Shown here one piece after another: positions 1 to 8,592 of a stretch of 64,000 bases of DNA (positions within the stretch are counted from its first letter, which is position 1; each line of letters starts with the position of its first letter). The notes beneath the pieces were generated by a model. The model was given only the letters and a program-made list of their open reading frames with translations. It was not told the DNA's origin and made no database searches. Source of the stretch: UBA3064 sp023258775 (GTDB lineage Bacteria; Pseudomonadota; Gammaproteobacteria; Burkholderiales; Burkholderiaceae_E); NCBI GenBank assembly GCA_044355655.1, contig JBIKXS010000007.1, forward strand, positions 1-64,000, given 5' to 3'. The position numbers and the translations under genes were made by a program.

Positions 1-364
1 CAAACACGCCGGTTGTACTCACATAAATCAGCTTTGCGTCGCTGCTTTTCGAGCGCAATTGCGCAATCAGCAACTTGCTTCGAAGATCCTGATGGGCTGA
101 GCGCTCTGACGGCGGAGCCAACACAATGACCCATGATGCGATCGCAGCCAGGCGTTTGACCGATATGGGATCGTCGAGGTCGATCAGCATAGGCATTGCG
201 CCAGCGCGGCGAATTGCAGTTGCTTGTTCGGCTCGTCGAGCTGTTGCGATGATTTGCAAGCGATCATGACGATGACGCTGTCTAAGCCAACGAATGAGTC
301 GAAGCCCTACATCGCCACATCCTAGAATCAACAATCGTTGGGTCGAGGGATAATCACGGGTCAC
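1..364 (-). CDS. NAD(P)-binding epimerase/dehydratase, YeeZ-like (C-terminus off window)
   Basis: Partial gene reading leftwards off the window edge; about 121 N-terminal residues are visible. It opens with a Rossmann fold, LLILGCGDVGLRLIRWL (glycine motif GCGDVG), followed by a strand with TARRAEQA, then WVIVLAPPSE and KLIYVSTTGVF, where the STTGV stretch matches the serine region of atypical short-chain dehydrogenases (YeeZ / SDR a8 type). The start is taken as GTG at 364-362, because no in-frame ATG precedes the Rossmann motif. It is divergent from the reductase at 432, with a 67-base shared control region holding a 21-bp repeat. The substrate is unknown. Confidence 0.72.
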   Translation of the reverse strand, partial: MTRDYPSTQRLLILGCGDVGLRLIRWLRQRHRHDRLQIIATARRAEQATAIRRAGAMPMLIDLDDPISVKRLAAIASWVIVLAPPSERSAHQDLRSKLLIAQLRSKSSDAKLIYVSTTGVF

Positions 365-371
365 CGATTGA

Positions 372-413
372 TTTTTTTCGAATACGAGATGGTTTTTTTC
401 GAACACGAGACCA
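372..413. repeat. 21-bp tandem repeat, two copies, in divergent promoter region
   Basis: Two imperfect copies (372-392 and 393-413) of seven T followed by CGAAYACGAGA. They fill most of the space between the divergent starts at 364 and 432, so they must overlap the promoters. They could be a duplicated regulator site or simple slippage. Confidence 0.7.
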
Positions 414-431
414 CTTCCTTGAGAGATTGTT

Positions 432-1460
432 ATGGCATGGACCGTCACGATTGAACCCGCCGCCAAGCAGTTTATGGCCGAGTCAAATGAAACGCTGCTT
501 GAGGCCGCCTTGCGTCAGGGGATTGTGCTTCCCTATGGCTGCAAGGACGGTGCCTGCGGTTCTTGTAAGGCAAAAGCAATAACCGGATCTTGGGACCAGG
601 GCGCCCATCAGCCTTCGGCACTCAAGTCTGATGAAGCTGCTCAAGGGTTTTTGCTGACATGTTGCTCGCGCGCTAGCAGCGATATGCAGATTGAGTGCCG
701 TGCGGTCTCGGGGTTATCTGATATTCCGATTCGCAAAATGCCAAGCCGTATTGCCTCGATTGAGCGGCCTGTATCCGACGTGGCCATTATTCGCCTGCAA
801 TTACCGGCCAATGAGCGATTGAAGTATCTTGCTGGGCAGTACCTCGAAATTCTGATGCGTGATGGTTCGCGACGCGCGTATTCGATCGCAAGCGCTCCTG
901 AGTCCAATGAGCCGCTCGAGTTACACATCCGTCACATGCCCGGTGGGAAATTCACTGATCCCTTGTTTGGCGTAGGCAGCAATCCGGTCAAGGAAAAGGA
1001 TATTTTGCGATTCGAGGGTCCGCTTGGCACCTTCTTTTTGCGTGAGGATCATTTGCGTCCGATGATTCTGCTCGCAAGCGGCACAGGCTTTGCACCCATC
1101 AAGGCGATTGTTGAGCATGCGCAAGCCAAAGGAATAAACCGCAGCATGCATCTTTATTGGGGAGGCAGGCGACCACAGGATCTCTACCAGCAGTCCCGCT
1201 GTCAGGAGTGGGCTGAAAGCATGCCCCATTTTCAATTCATACCTGTGGTTTCTGATGGACTTGCAGAAGACAACTGGCAGGGTCGAAGTGGCTTTGTACA
1301 CCGCGCGGTGATGGAAGATTTTCCTGATCTGGCGGGCTTTGAGGTCTACGCATGTGGTGCCCCTGTAATGATTGATGCGGCCCGCAAGGATTTTGTTGAG
1401 CGCTGTCATCTCGATCCCGAACTCTTTTTTGCCGATGCCTTCACCTCAGCGGCTGACTGA
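432..1460 (+). CDS. 2Fe-2S ferredoxin / FAD / NAD(P) reductase, CDP-6-deoxyglucoseen reductase-like
   Basis: A 342-residue one-component electron-transfer reductase. The N-terminal plant-type ferredoxin domain carries the cluster ligands C37, C42, C45 and C77 (CKDGACGSC, then LLTCC). A ferredoxin-NADP reductase module follows: flavin motif RRAYSIAS near residue 140 and nucleotide motif LLASGTGFAPIKAI near 215. This ferredoxin-first order is that of CDP-6-deoxy-delta-3,4-glucoseen reductase (AscD-like) and of phenol or methane monooxygenase reductases. No CDP-sugar or oxygenase gene lies nearby, so the electron acceptor is unknown. The ATG at 432 is the natural start. The gene overlaps the 5' end of hrpA by 26 bases. 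Confidence 0.85.
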   Translation: MAWTVTIEPAAKQFMAESNETLLEAALRQGIVLPYGCKDGACGSCKAKAITGSWDQGAHQPSALKSDEAAQGFLLTCCSRASSDMQIECRAVSGLSDIPIRKMPSRIASIERPVSDVAIIRLQLPANERLKYLAGQYLEILMRDGSRRAYSIASAPESNEPLELHIRHMPGGKFTDPLFGVGSNPVKEKDILRFEGPLGTFFLREDHLRPMILLASGTGFAPIKAIVEHAQAKGINRSMHLYWGGRRPQDLYQQSRCQEWAESMPHFQFIPVVSDGLAEDNWQGRSGFVHRAVMEDFPDLAGFEVYACGAPVMIDAARKDFVERCHLDPELFFADAFTSAAD

Positions 1461-4400
1461 TCGCTTTCAAGCATGGCCCGCGCAAGCATGGCCCGCGCTG
1501 AATTTTCCTGAATCGCTACCGGTCAGTGGCCGACGCGACGAGCTTGCCCAAGCGATCCGCGATCATCCGATTGTTATTGTTTGTGGCGAAACCGGGTCAG
1601 GAAAAACAACACAGCTGCCCAAGATCTGCGCACTTGCCGGGCGGGGCAATCGTGGCCTGATTGGCCATACCCAGCCGCGCCGCTTGGCCGCCACGACAGT
1701 GGCGCGACGGATCGCCGAAGAACTTGGCAGCCCGCTCGGGACTCATGTTGGTTACAAGATTCGCTTTCAAGAAAGTCTCGCAAGCGGTGCGCGCATTAAG
1801 TTGATGACCGATGGGATACTACTTGCTGAAACGCAAACCGATCCGCAACTCAAAGCCTACGACACCCTGATCATCGACGAGGCGCATGAGCGAAGCCTCA
1901 ACATCGATTTCTTGCTGGGATATCTCAAGGGCTTACTGCTCGGCCCGCGTCGTCATGATCTAAAAGTTATAATTACTTCAGCGACCATCGACGCCGAGCG
2001 GCTCTCCAAGCACTTCGCCCTGCCAGGCTTTGGACCAGCGCCAGTATTTGAAGTTTCAGGACGTACTTATCCGGTTGATATTCGCTATCAACCTTTGCCC
2101 GAAGACGAGGATATTGAACTCGCCGAACACATCGAGGCCGTACTCGAGAGCTTATGGCGCGAAGCGGACGGCGATGTTCTCGTGTTTTTGCCGGGTGAGC
2201 GCGAGATTCGAGAAGTTGCCGAGCATTTGCGTGGTGCTGTCGCCCGCGCTGCCAACGCGGGACAAGGCTCCGGGATGCGAAGGGTGTTGGGGATTGCGCC
2301 GGTTGACATCCTACCCTTATTCGCGCGCTTATCGGTTGCCGATCAACAGCGGGTTTTTGCAGGTGCCTCGGGACGACGTATTGTTTTGGCAACCAACGTC
2401 GCCGAAACCTCGCTCACGGTTCCAGGTATTCGTTATGTGATCGATACCGGTTTGGCACGAGTTAAACGTTATCGATTTCGTGGCAAGCTCGAGCAATTGC
2501 AAATTGAAGCGGTATCGCAGGCATCGGCTAATCAAAGGGCAGGTCGATGCGGTCGGGTGATGCATGGCATTTGTGTTCGACTTTATAGCGAAGAAGATTT
2601 CGCTGCACGTCCTCGATTCACAGATCCAGAGATTCTCAGGGTATCGCTTGCTGCGGTGGTGTTACGCATGAAGGCACTGAGGCTTGGCGCTATCAACGAG
2701 TTCCCCTTTCTTGATCCACCTCAGGCCAAGGCAATTGCTGATGGTTTATCGAGTCTTTTTGAACTAGGGGCCCTTGATGTAGAAGGCGAACTCACGCCAC
2801 TTGGCAAGCGACTCGCCCGACTGCCGCTTGACCCGCGGATCGGCAGGATGTTGCTTGCTGCCCATGAGTTTCATTGCCTACAAGAGGTCTTGATCATTGC
2901 CAGCGCTTTATCGGTGCAGGATCCACGCGAACGGCCCATGGACCAGCAGCAGGCAGCCGACGAACAGCATCGCCGATTCCACGATGAGCGTTCTGATTTT
3001 TTGAGCTGGATCAAGCTTTGGAACTATGTGTTTCCACGCGAGGCAAAGCAACAAAGCGGCGGGGTAAGCGAGCGGCCCGCACTTGCATCGCGGCGTCAGC
3101 GCGAGCGCCAGTTTCAGCGCGAATTTATCAACCCAAGACGTTTGCGTGAATGGGCTGACGTGTATCAACAGTTAGAGCAGTCTTTGCTCGATCTACACCT
3201 CAACCCAAAGCCTTTTGAAGGCCCCGAGGATGCGGCCTTTGCCGCGATTCACCAGGCCTTAATGACCGGCTTAATCGGCAATCTTGGGTTTTGCTCAGGA
3301 GAGTCGAATCAATACAACGGTACCCACGAAACCAAATTTTTTATTCATCCAGGCTCAGCCTTGCAGCGCAAAACACCGCGCTGGATCATGGCTGCCGAAG
3401 TGGTTGATACCACCCGGGTCTATGCAAGAACCGTCGCCCGTGTTGACCCTACATGGATCGAGCGTATGGGTGCACATTTGCTTAAACGAAGCTGGTCAGA
3501 TCCCCATTGGGAAAAAAAGGCTGCCCAAGTGGTTGCCTTCGAACGAGCAACGATTTATGGCCTGATCCTTTACGCCCAAAGGCGAGTGCACTATGCCCAT
3601 CTCGAGCCCCGCTTGGCGCGCGAGATATTGATTCGCGAGGCTTTAGTGAACTTAGATTGGGATGCCCACCTGCCTTTTATGCAGCACAACCGACGGCTTA
3701 TGCACGAGGCTCAACAGCTTGAGCAAAAAATGCGTCGACCCGATGTGCTCGCCGATCAGGCGATGCTTTACGCATGGTTTGAGCAACGCGTTCCATCCGA
3801 TATTGCGACGGGTCAACGCCTGGAGCAGTGGTGGCGAAAGGCTTCGCGAGAAGACCCGAATTGCCTGTGTTTGCCACGAGAGGCACTGTTGCGCAAACAA
3901 ATCGAAGGCCTTGAAGACGAGCGATTCCCGAGGTCCTGGCGCAGTCGAGGTCTAAGTCTCGACTTGGCCTATCGATTTGAGCCTGGCGCTTCAGACGACG
4001 GCGTGACTTTGGTGATCCCGCTTGCAGCACTTTCGCAAGTTGATGAGCGTCAGTGCGAATGGTTAGTACCTGGGCTTCTGGAAGAAAAGGTGCTGGCGCT
4101 CATGAAGTCGCTGCCGCAACGGCTGCGAAGAAATCTGGTGCCATTGCAAGCATGGGTTGATCGATTCATGGCGCGTTTCCGTGAAGATGATCAGAGCTCA
4201 ATGAGGCGCAGCCTACTGGAGGTTTTGATTGAGCAGGCACGCGAAGATGGTGGCGCGATCATCAGCGCCCATGATTTTCGTCAGGAGCAATTGCCACGGC
4301 ACTTGCATATGCATTTCCGCTTGATTGATCAGCACGACGCGGTGCTCGGTATGTCGCGTTCACTGGCCGAGTTGAAGAGCCGTTTTGGCAGCCGGGGACA

Positions 4401-5403
4401 AAGTGCCTTGCAGGCTGCATTCCAAGGGCTTGGCGCAGTCGAGCAGTCAATCAGGTTCAAGAAGGACTTGGCTCAGGACGATGGCCATGCGAGCGCCGTG
4501 CTGGCAAAGCTGCCGAAGGTGGAACAAGCCGCTAGCCATCCGTGCTTCGATGCAAGCCAACGCTTTCAGCATTGGGCCTTTGATAGCCTGCCCGAGTTGA
4601 TGGAGATCGAACACGATGGACAACAGCTGATTGGATTTCCTGCACTAGTCGATCATGGTGAGGCGGTAGGTTTGCAGGTCTTCGATGATTTGGATGCAGC
4701 CCATGTTGCCCACGAGGATGGGTTGATGCGTTTACTTACCATTCATTTTCGCGAGCCGCTGCGCTTTTTTCTAAAGCAATTACCCGATGGTCAGCGTATT
4801 GAGGTGCTCTACAGCCAATGGGGAAATGCGAAAGAACTTCATCAAGACCTGTGTTATGCGCTCTTGCAACGCGCCTGTTTAGGCGTCGAGCGCCCCCGTT
4901 CTGCCAAGGACTTTGATGACTTGTGTCATGCGGCGCGGCCACGCCTGGGCTTGGTTGGTCAGGAGCTTGCCCGATTATTGCTGCAAATTCTAAATGAATA
5001 CACCCAGCTCAGTAAACGTTTGCCTCAAATCAAGGCCAGTCATGCGCAGGCCGATATCGAGCAACAACTTTCGTATTTGCTTCCTAAACAATTTTTAAAG
5101 CAAACGGCCCCAGGCCAACTTGGCCACTTACCTCGCTATTTGCAGGCGATCAATCAGCGTGTCGATCGTCTCAGAAGCGACCCCCAGCGCGATCGCGAGT
5201 TGATGGCTCAATTGATGGTCGTTGAGGGTCCTTGGCGAAAAATAGTCGCAACACGCCGAGGGCGCACTGATGAAAAGCTCACTGAGTTCGCTTGGATGTT
5301 ACAAGAATTGCGCGTGTCGCTTTTCGCTCAAACACTGAAAACGCCAATGCCTGTATCAGTCAAACGATTAGAGCGATGGTGGCAGGCTAGCGCAATACGG
5401 TAA
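1435..5403 (+). CDS. hrpA: ATP-dependent RNA helicase HrpA
   Basis: DEAH-box helicase of about 1322 residues, matching the usual 1300 of HrpA. Walker A GETGSGKTTQLP, the DEAH motif in IIDEAHERSLN, SATI, and motif VI QRAGRCGR are all present. They are followed by helicase-associated and OB-type regions and the long HrpA-specific C-terminal half. The start is placed at ATG 1435 (MPSPQRLTDRF): the frame is open back to 1372, but that would add residues with no helicase similarity deep inside the preceding gene. Either start overlaps the upstream gene, suggesting translational coupling. It acts on structured RNA; in E. coli HrpA has been linked to mRNA processing and rescue of collided ribosomes. 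The N-terminus contains a duplicated QAWPA. Confidence 0.93.
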   Translation: MPSPQRLTDRFQAWPAQAWPALNFPESLPVSGRRDELAQAIRDHPIVIVCGETGSGKTTQLPKICALAGRGNRGLIGHTQPRRLAATTVARRIAEELGSPLGTHVGYKIRFQESLASGARIKLMTDGILLAETQTDPQLKAYDTLIIDEAHERSLNIDFLLGYLKGLLLGPRRHDLKVIITSATIDAERLSKHFALPGFGPAPVFEVSGRTYPVDIRYQPLPEDEDIELAEHIEAVLESLWREADGDVLVFLPGEREIREVAEHLRGAVARAANAGQGSGMRRVLGIAPVDILPLFARLSVADQQRVFAGASGRRIVLATNVAETSLTVPGIRYVIDTGLARVKRYRFRGKLEQLQIEAVSQASANQRAGRCGRVMHGICVRLYSEEDFAARPRFTDPEILRVSLAAVVLRMKALRLGAINEFPFLDPPQAKAIADGLSSLFELGALDVEGELTPLGKRLARLPLDPRIGRMLLAAHEFHCLQEVLIIASALSVQDPRERPMDQQQAADEQHRRFHDERSDFLSWIKLWNYVFPREAKQQSGGVSERPALASRRQRERQFQREFINPRRLREWADVYQQLEQSLLDLHLNPKPFEGPEDAAFAAIHQALMTGLIGNLGFCSGESNQYNGTHETKFFIHPGSALQRKTPRWIMAAEVVDTTRVYARTVARVDPTWIERMGAHLLKRSWSDPHWEKKAAQVVAFERATIYGLILYAQRRVHYAHLEPRLAREILIREALVNLDWDAHLPFMQHNRRLMHEAQQLEQKMRRPDVLADQAMLYAWFEQRVPSDIATGQRLEQWWRKASREDPNCLCLPREALLRKQIEGLEDERFPRSWRSRGLSLDLAYRFEPGASDDGVTLVIPLAALSQVDERQCEWLVPGLLEEKVLALMKSLPQRLRRNLVPLQAWVDRFMARFREDDQSSMRRSLLEVLIEQAREDGGAIISAHDFRQEQLPRHLHMHFRLIDQHDAVLGMSRSLAELKSRFGSRGQSALQAAFQGLGAVEQSIRFKKDLAQDDGHASAVLAKLPKVEQAASHPCFDASQRFQHWAFDSLPELMEIEHDGQQLIGFPALVDHGEAVGLQVFDDLDAAHVAHEDGLMRLLTIHFREPLRFFLKQLPDGQRIEVLYSQWGNAKELHQDLCYALLQRACLGVERPRSAKDFDDLCHAARPRLGLVGQELARLLLQILNEYTQLSKRLPQIKASHAQADIEQQLSYLLPKQFLKQTAPGQLGHLPRYLQAINQRVDRLRSDPQRDRELMAQLMVVEGPWRKIVATRRGRTDEKLTEFAWMLQELRVSLFAQTLKTPMPVSVKRLERWWQASAIR
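1468..1497 (+). repeat. 15-bp perfect tandem duplication in hrpA
   Basis: CAAGCATGGCCCGCG occurs twice in a row, in frame, giving AWPAQAWPAL near the HrpA N-terminus. It lies before the conserved helicase core, so it is probably neutral. Confidence 0.9.
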
Positions 5404-5449
5404 AAAGGGCTTGTCGCATTCGCAAAAGTGGGCTAGCGCAATCCGGTAA
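5385..5449. repeat. 19-bp duplicated 3' end shared by hrpA and AEC transporter
   Basis: GGCTAGCGCAATACGGTAA at 5385-5403 is the last codons and stop of hrpA. It recurs with one mismatch at 5431-5449, where its complement encodes the last codons and stop of the minus-strand transporter. The repeat distance is 46 bases. Confidence 0.85.
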
Positions 5450-6416
5450 TCCACACCGCGAGACTCACCGTTATAACCGCAAGCATGCTTCCCGCGACAA
5501 TCGATTGCGCCACGGCTGAGGTATTGATGCCGTAGCGATTGCCGATGATAAAGGTGTTGCTGGCAGAAGGAAGCGCAGCGGCAAGAATACCGATGGCAAT
5601 GGCCTTGTCGTCAATGCCAGGTATAGAAAGGAGGACCAGCGCGGCGATGATGGGGTGCAGCATCAATTTCCAGCCGACCATCGTGGCGCTAAATGCGTTT
5701 AAGTGCAATTGGGTTCGTCCGATCGAAGCACCGATGGCAAACAATGCCGCCGGTGCAGCGGCTGCGCCCAAGAGGCGAGAAAAATGATCAAGCAGTGCTG
5801 GGATAGGCAGAGCCATCACCGAACATATAAGGCCTGCGAGGGCAGACAACACAAGCGGTGACTTTGCCAATCCGTGCAAAACAGTCAGTGTGATGCCTTG
5901 AGTCGCTGTTGCGCTTTGATACATGCCGAGTCGTTGCGCTTCTCGGAGAATGCTTGCATCGGCTCGTCTTGCGCGGATTTCAAGCAAGACGATGCTCATG
6001 ACGACAACGACAAAGAGATCGCTCATAACAGCCATGACCATGAAGGGCACGTAATCCTTGCCTAATTCAAGCGCAAGCGGAAGTCCCATGTAGCCAACAT
6101 TGGGATGGGTGACGTTCATCGCCATGATGGTGCCTGCCATAGGGCCTTTTCGAAGTCGGTGATGCGCGTAGGCGTAGGCGAGCGCATAGCAGATAAGCGA
6201 GCTGAGCATCCAGGCTGCAAAAAATGAGACTTGCTTGTAGGCACTCAAGGGTTGGAAGGCGATGGCTCGAAAAAGCATGGCCGGTAGTGCGAAATAAAAA
6301 ACAAAACGGTTTAAAGCGTCTACACCCCCATCGGGAAGCAGCCGTAGACGTTGTCCGAAAAAGCCACAAAAAACCAGACCGAACAAAGGAAGAGTGACTT
6401 CAAGCACCTTGAGCAT
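5433..6416 (-). CDS. AEC-family (auxin efflux carrier) permease
   Basis: A 327-residue inner-membrane protein with about ten hydrophobic segments in the AEC 5+5 arrangement: LPLFGLVFCGFFGQRL at the N-terminus, then a conserved NVTHPNVGYMGLPLAL stretch, a charged cytoplasmic loop around residues 145-175, and a second half ending SASNTFIIGNRYG. AEC carriers export or import small organic acids by secondary transport; the substrate cannot be read from the sequence. It is convergent with hrpA, and the two 3' ends lie 29 bases apart and share a duplicated 19-mer. The ATG at 6416 is the only sensible start. Confidence 0.85.
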   Translation of the reverse strand: MLKVLEVTLPLFGLVFCGFFGQRLRLLPDGGVDALNRFVFYFALPAMLFRAIAFQPLSAYKQVSFFAAWMLSSLICYALAYAYAHHRLRKGPMAGTIMAMNVTHPNVGYMGLPLALELGKDYVPFMVMAVMSDLFVVVVMSIVLLEIRARRADASILREAQRLGMYQSATATQGITLTVLHGLAKSPLVLSALAGLICSVMALPIPALLDHFSRLLGAAAAPAALFAIGASIGRTQLHLNAFSATMVGWKLMLHPIIAALVLLSIPGIDDKAIAIGILAAALPSASNTFIIGNRYGINTSAVAQSIVAGSMLAVITVSLAVWITGLR

Positions 6417-6487
6417 GGCTTTTACATTCTAATCCTTTGGGCTCGCTACAATCGCAAGATTAAATTAATGCAATAAGGGCAGGGTTG

Positions 6488-7630
6488 ATGGTCTTTGTGG
6501 CGCGCACGCGCTTGAGGCTTTTGGCTGGTACCGGGCTAGGTAGCGGTGCTTTGGCAATGGGCGCGAGCAATCGGGTTTTCGCCTACCCATTTTTCAGTTC
6601 CGGGGCGCCGCCTGCGAAGGACGCTAATCCCGCCGTTTCGATGCCGTCGGGCGCGGCGGCTTCGCAGCCTGGCGTTTCAACGAGCCCATCTGGCCTTCAG
6701 GCTAGCACGGCACAAACGCGAGCTCCGGTCTTCGTTTTGAATTCGCGCGATGCCAGCGTCAGTTTTATCGATCCGATCAAGATGACCGTGATCGGCGAAG
6801 TCAATGTGGGAAAAGAGCCGCATCATCTGTACCCGACGCCCGACGCCTCACAAGTGATTGTTGCATCGGCGATGAGCAACGAACTTCACTGGTTTGATCC
6901 GCTGCGTGGCCAACTCAGCCAACGGATCAGGCAGATCGACGATCCTTATCAATTGGCATTTTCACCCGATCGCAAATGGTTTGCGACCGCAGCGCTTAGG
7001 CTCGATCGGGTTGATTTATATCGTTATAACGTGCGTGGATCTGAACCGCTACAAATGATAAAGCGCATTGCATTGCCCAAGGCGCCGAGTCATTTATGGT
7101 TTTCGGCAGATAGCCGCACGCTTCTTGCGACGCTTCAGGATTCGGGAGAGCTTGCTGCGATTGATTTGGATCGCCAGGAAGTGTTGTGGAAAATGTATAT
7201 CGGTGCATTAACTGCTGGCGTTATTATCACGGCCGACGATCGTTTTGCGCTCGTTGGGGTGATGGGTGAGGATCATGTGGCGGTTCTCGACTGGCGGCAG
7301 CGCCAACTGATTGGCCGCATTCCGACCGGGAAGGGGGCGCATAATTTTCGTGGTGCCGGTGACCGTCGGCATATTTACGTTTCAAATCGCGTCGACAATA
7401 CGATCTCCTGCCTCGATACCAGCCAGTGGCGAGTGGTCGCCAATCTGGCAGTGCCGGGGGGGCCGGATTGTATGGAGATTGCTGCTGACTTGAAAACCAT
7501 GTGGGTGACAAGCCGCTTTGCGCGAGCAGTCCATGTCATTGATTTGCCCAGCGGCAAAATCTTGCAGCGTATCTCGGTGGGCCGCTCGCCGCACGGTGTC
7601 TTCATGTATCAACGGGCGCCCTGGCTTTAG
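6488..7630 (+). CDS. Exported YVTN-type beta-propeller repeat protein
   Basis: About 380 residues. A positively charged, hydrophobic N-terminus (RTRLRLLAGTGLGSGALAMG) looks like a signal peptide and is followed by an Ala/Ser/Pro-rich linker to about residue 75. The rest is repeated beta-propeller blades with the periodic YVTN-like pattern: VFVLNSRDASVSFID, IYVSNRVDNTISCLD and MWVTSRFARAVHVIDLPSG. Such seven-bladed propellers are periplasmic binding or scaffold proteins, often annotated as surface-antigen or cytochrome D1-like. ATG at 6488 is preferred to the TTG at 6485, with AGGGCAGG just upstream. It opens a co-directional gene run. Confidence 0.8.
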   Translation: MVFVARTRLRLLAGTGLGSGALAMGASNRVFAYPFFSSGAPPAKDANPAVSMPSGAAASQPGVSTSPSGLQASTAQTRAPVFVLNSRDASVSFIDPIKMTVIGEVNVGKEPHHLYPTPDASQVIVASAMSNELHWFDPLRGQLSQRIRQIDDPYQLAFSPDRKWFATAALRLDRVDLYRYNVRGSEPLQMIKRIALPKAPSHLWFSADSRTLLATLQDSGELAAIDLDRQEVLWKMYIGALTAGVIITADDRFALVGVMGEDHVAVLDWRQRQLIGRIPTGKGAHNFRGAGDRRHIYVSNRVDNTISCLDTSQWRVVANLAVPGGPDCMEIAADLKTMWVTSRFARAVHVIDLPSGKILQRISVGRSPHGVFMYQRAPWL

Positions 7631-7649
7631 CTGTGGCTCCTAAACGCTA

Positions 7650-8564
7650 ATGCAGGCAGACATGGTCCCGACCTTAGTAAAGCGCAGCTTGCTCATTATC
7701 ACGGTACTTGTGGGCTTAGGAATCATTGGGTCCTTAGCAAACGCCAACCCGAGAGCGAGTCCAAACGCAGGTGAACGTGCTGGTGCTGGCGCAGGTGCGG
7801 ATGTCGGTGAACGTGCTGGTGCTCGCTCAGGTGCAAGCCAAAGCGCCGACGAGCCGTGCAACAAGCCTGTTTACCTCACACTCGATACGGGCAATATGGC
7901 TTCGGCCGAGTTAATCGCTTCAATGCTTCGCAAACATCAGGTGAAGGCGAGTTTTTTTCTGGCAAATGAGCGAACCCCTTTTGGCAATTTTTCGCTCGAC
8001 GATGAATGGGCAGATTATTGGCGTGCGCGAGTCCGCGAGGGACATGCCTTTGGCAACCACAGCTTTGATCATGTTTACTTTCCCATGCCATCGGGATCTG
8101 GTGGCCAACCATCTGGGGGGCTGATGAAGGTAAGGCCGCAATTCGGTGCTTCGGCCGGCAAAACCATCCATTGGTCGCAGGAGCAACTCTGCGGCGAGCT
8201 TGATCGGGTGGCCATACGTTTTGAGCAACTAACAGGCGCAAAACTTGGGAGCTGGTGGCGTGCCCCGGGGGGCAGAGCGCCGAGCAACGTGTTTGATGCT
8301 GCCGAGCGTTGCGGATATCGGCATGTTTATTGGGCAAGTGCGGGCTTTTTGGGTGATGAATTGCCAAGTGATCGTTTTTCAAATGCCCAACTTGTGAAGA
8401 AAGCGCTTGAGACAATTCGCCCAGGCGACATCTTGATGGCGCATTTGGGGGTCTGGTCAAGAAAGGAAGTCTTTGCACCAAGTCTTGATCCGCTCATCGA
8501 TGGCCTTAAGCGTAAGGGTTTTTGCTTCCGGACCTTGCGCGAACACCCGGTCCTGGCGCGATGA
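7650..8564 (+). CDS. Polysaccharide deacetylase-family protein with altered first motif
   Basis: A 304-residue protein with a signal-like N-terminus (LLIITVLVGLGIIGSLANA), then a low-complexity Gly/Ala/Arg repeat (residues about 40-65), then a NodB-homology domain. Motif 1 reads TLDTGN instead of TFDDG, so the catalytic Asp is present but the metal-ligand Asp is Thr. Motif 2 is intact as GNHSFDH. RAPGG matches motif 3, and DILMAHLG replaces the usual late His motif. NodB-fold enzymes remove acetyl groups from cell-wall or exported polysaccharide; with a changed metal site the activity is uncertain. ATG 7650 or 7662 may be the start. Confidence 0.8.
   Translation: MQADMVPTLVKRSLLIITVLVGLGIIGSLANANPRASPNAGERAGAGAGADVGERAGARSGASQSADEPCNKPVYLTLDTGNMASAELIASMLRKHQVKASFFLANERTPFGNFSLDDEWADYWRARVREGHAFGNHSFDHVYFPMPSGSGGQPSGGLMKVRPQFGASAGKTIHWSQEQLCGELDRVAIRFEQLTGAKLGSWWRAPGGRAPSNVFDAAERCGYRHVYWASAGFLGDELPSDRFSNAQLVKKALETIRPGDILMAHLGVWSRKEVFAPSLDPLIDGLKRKGFCFRTLREHPVLAR
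7770..7841 (+). repeat. 36-bp tandem duplication (12 residues) in deacetylase linker
   Basis: Units begin GGTGAACGTGCTGGTGCT at 7770 and 7806, encoding GERAGAGAGADV then GERAGARSGASQ. The reading frame is kept, and the repeat lies between the signal region and the catalytic domain. Confidence 0.85.
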
Positions 8565-8592
8565 TCGAGGATCCATCAAGATTACTGCAAGC

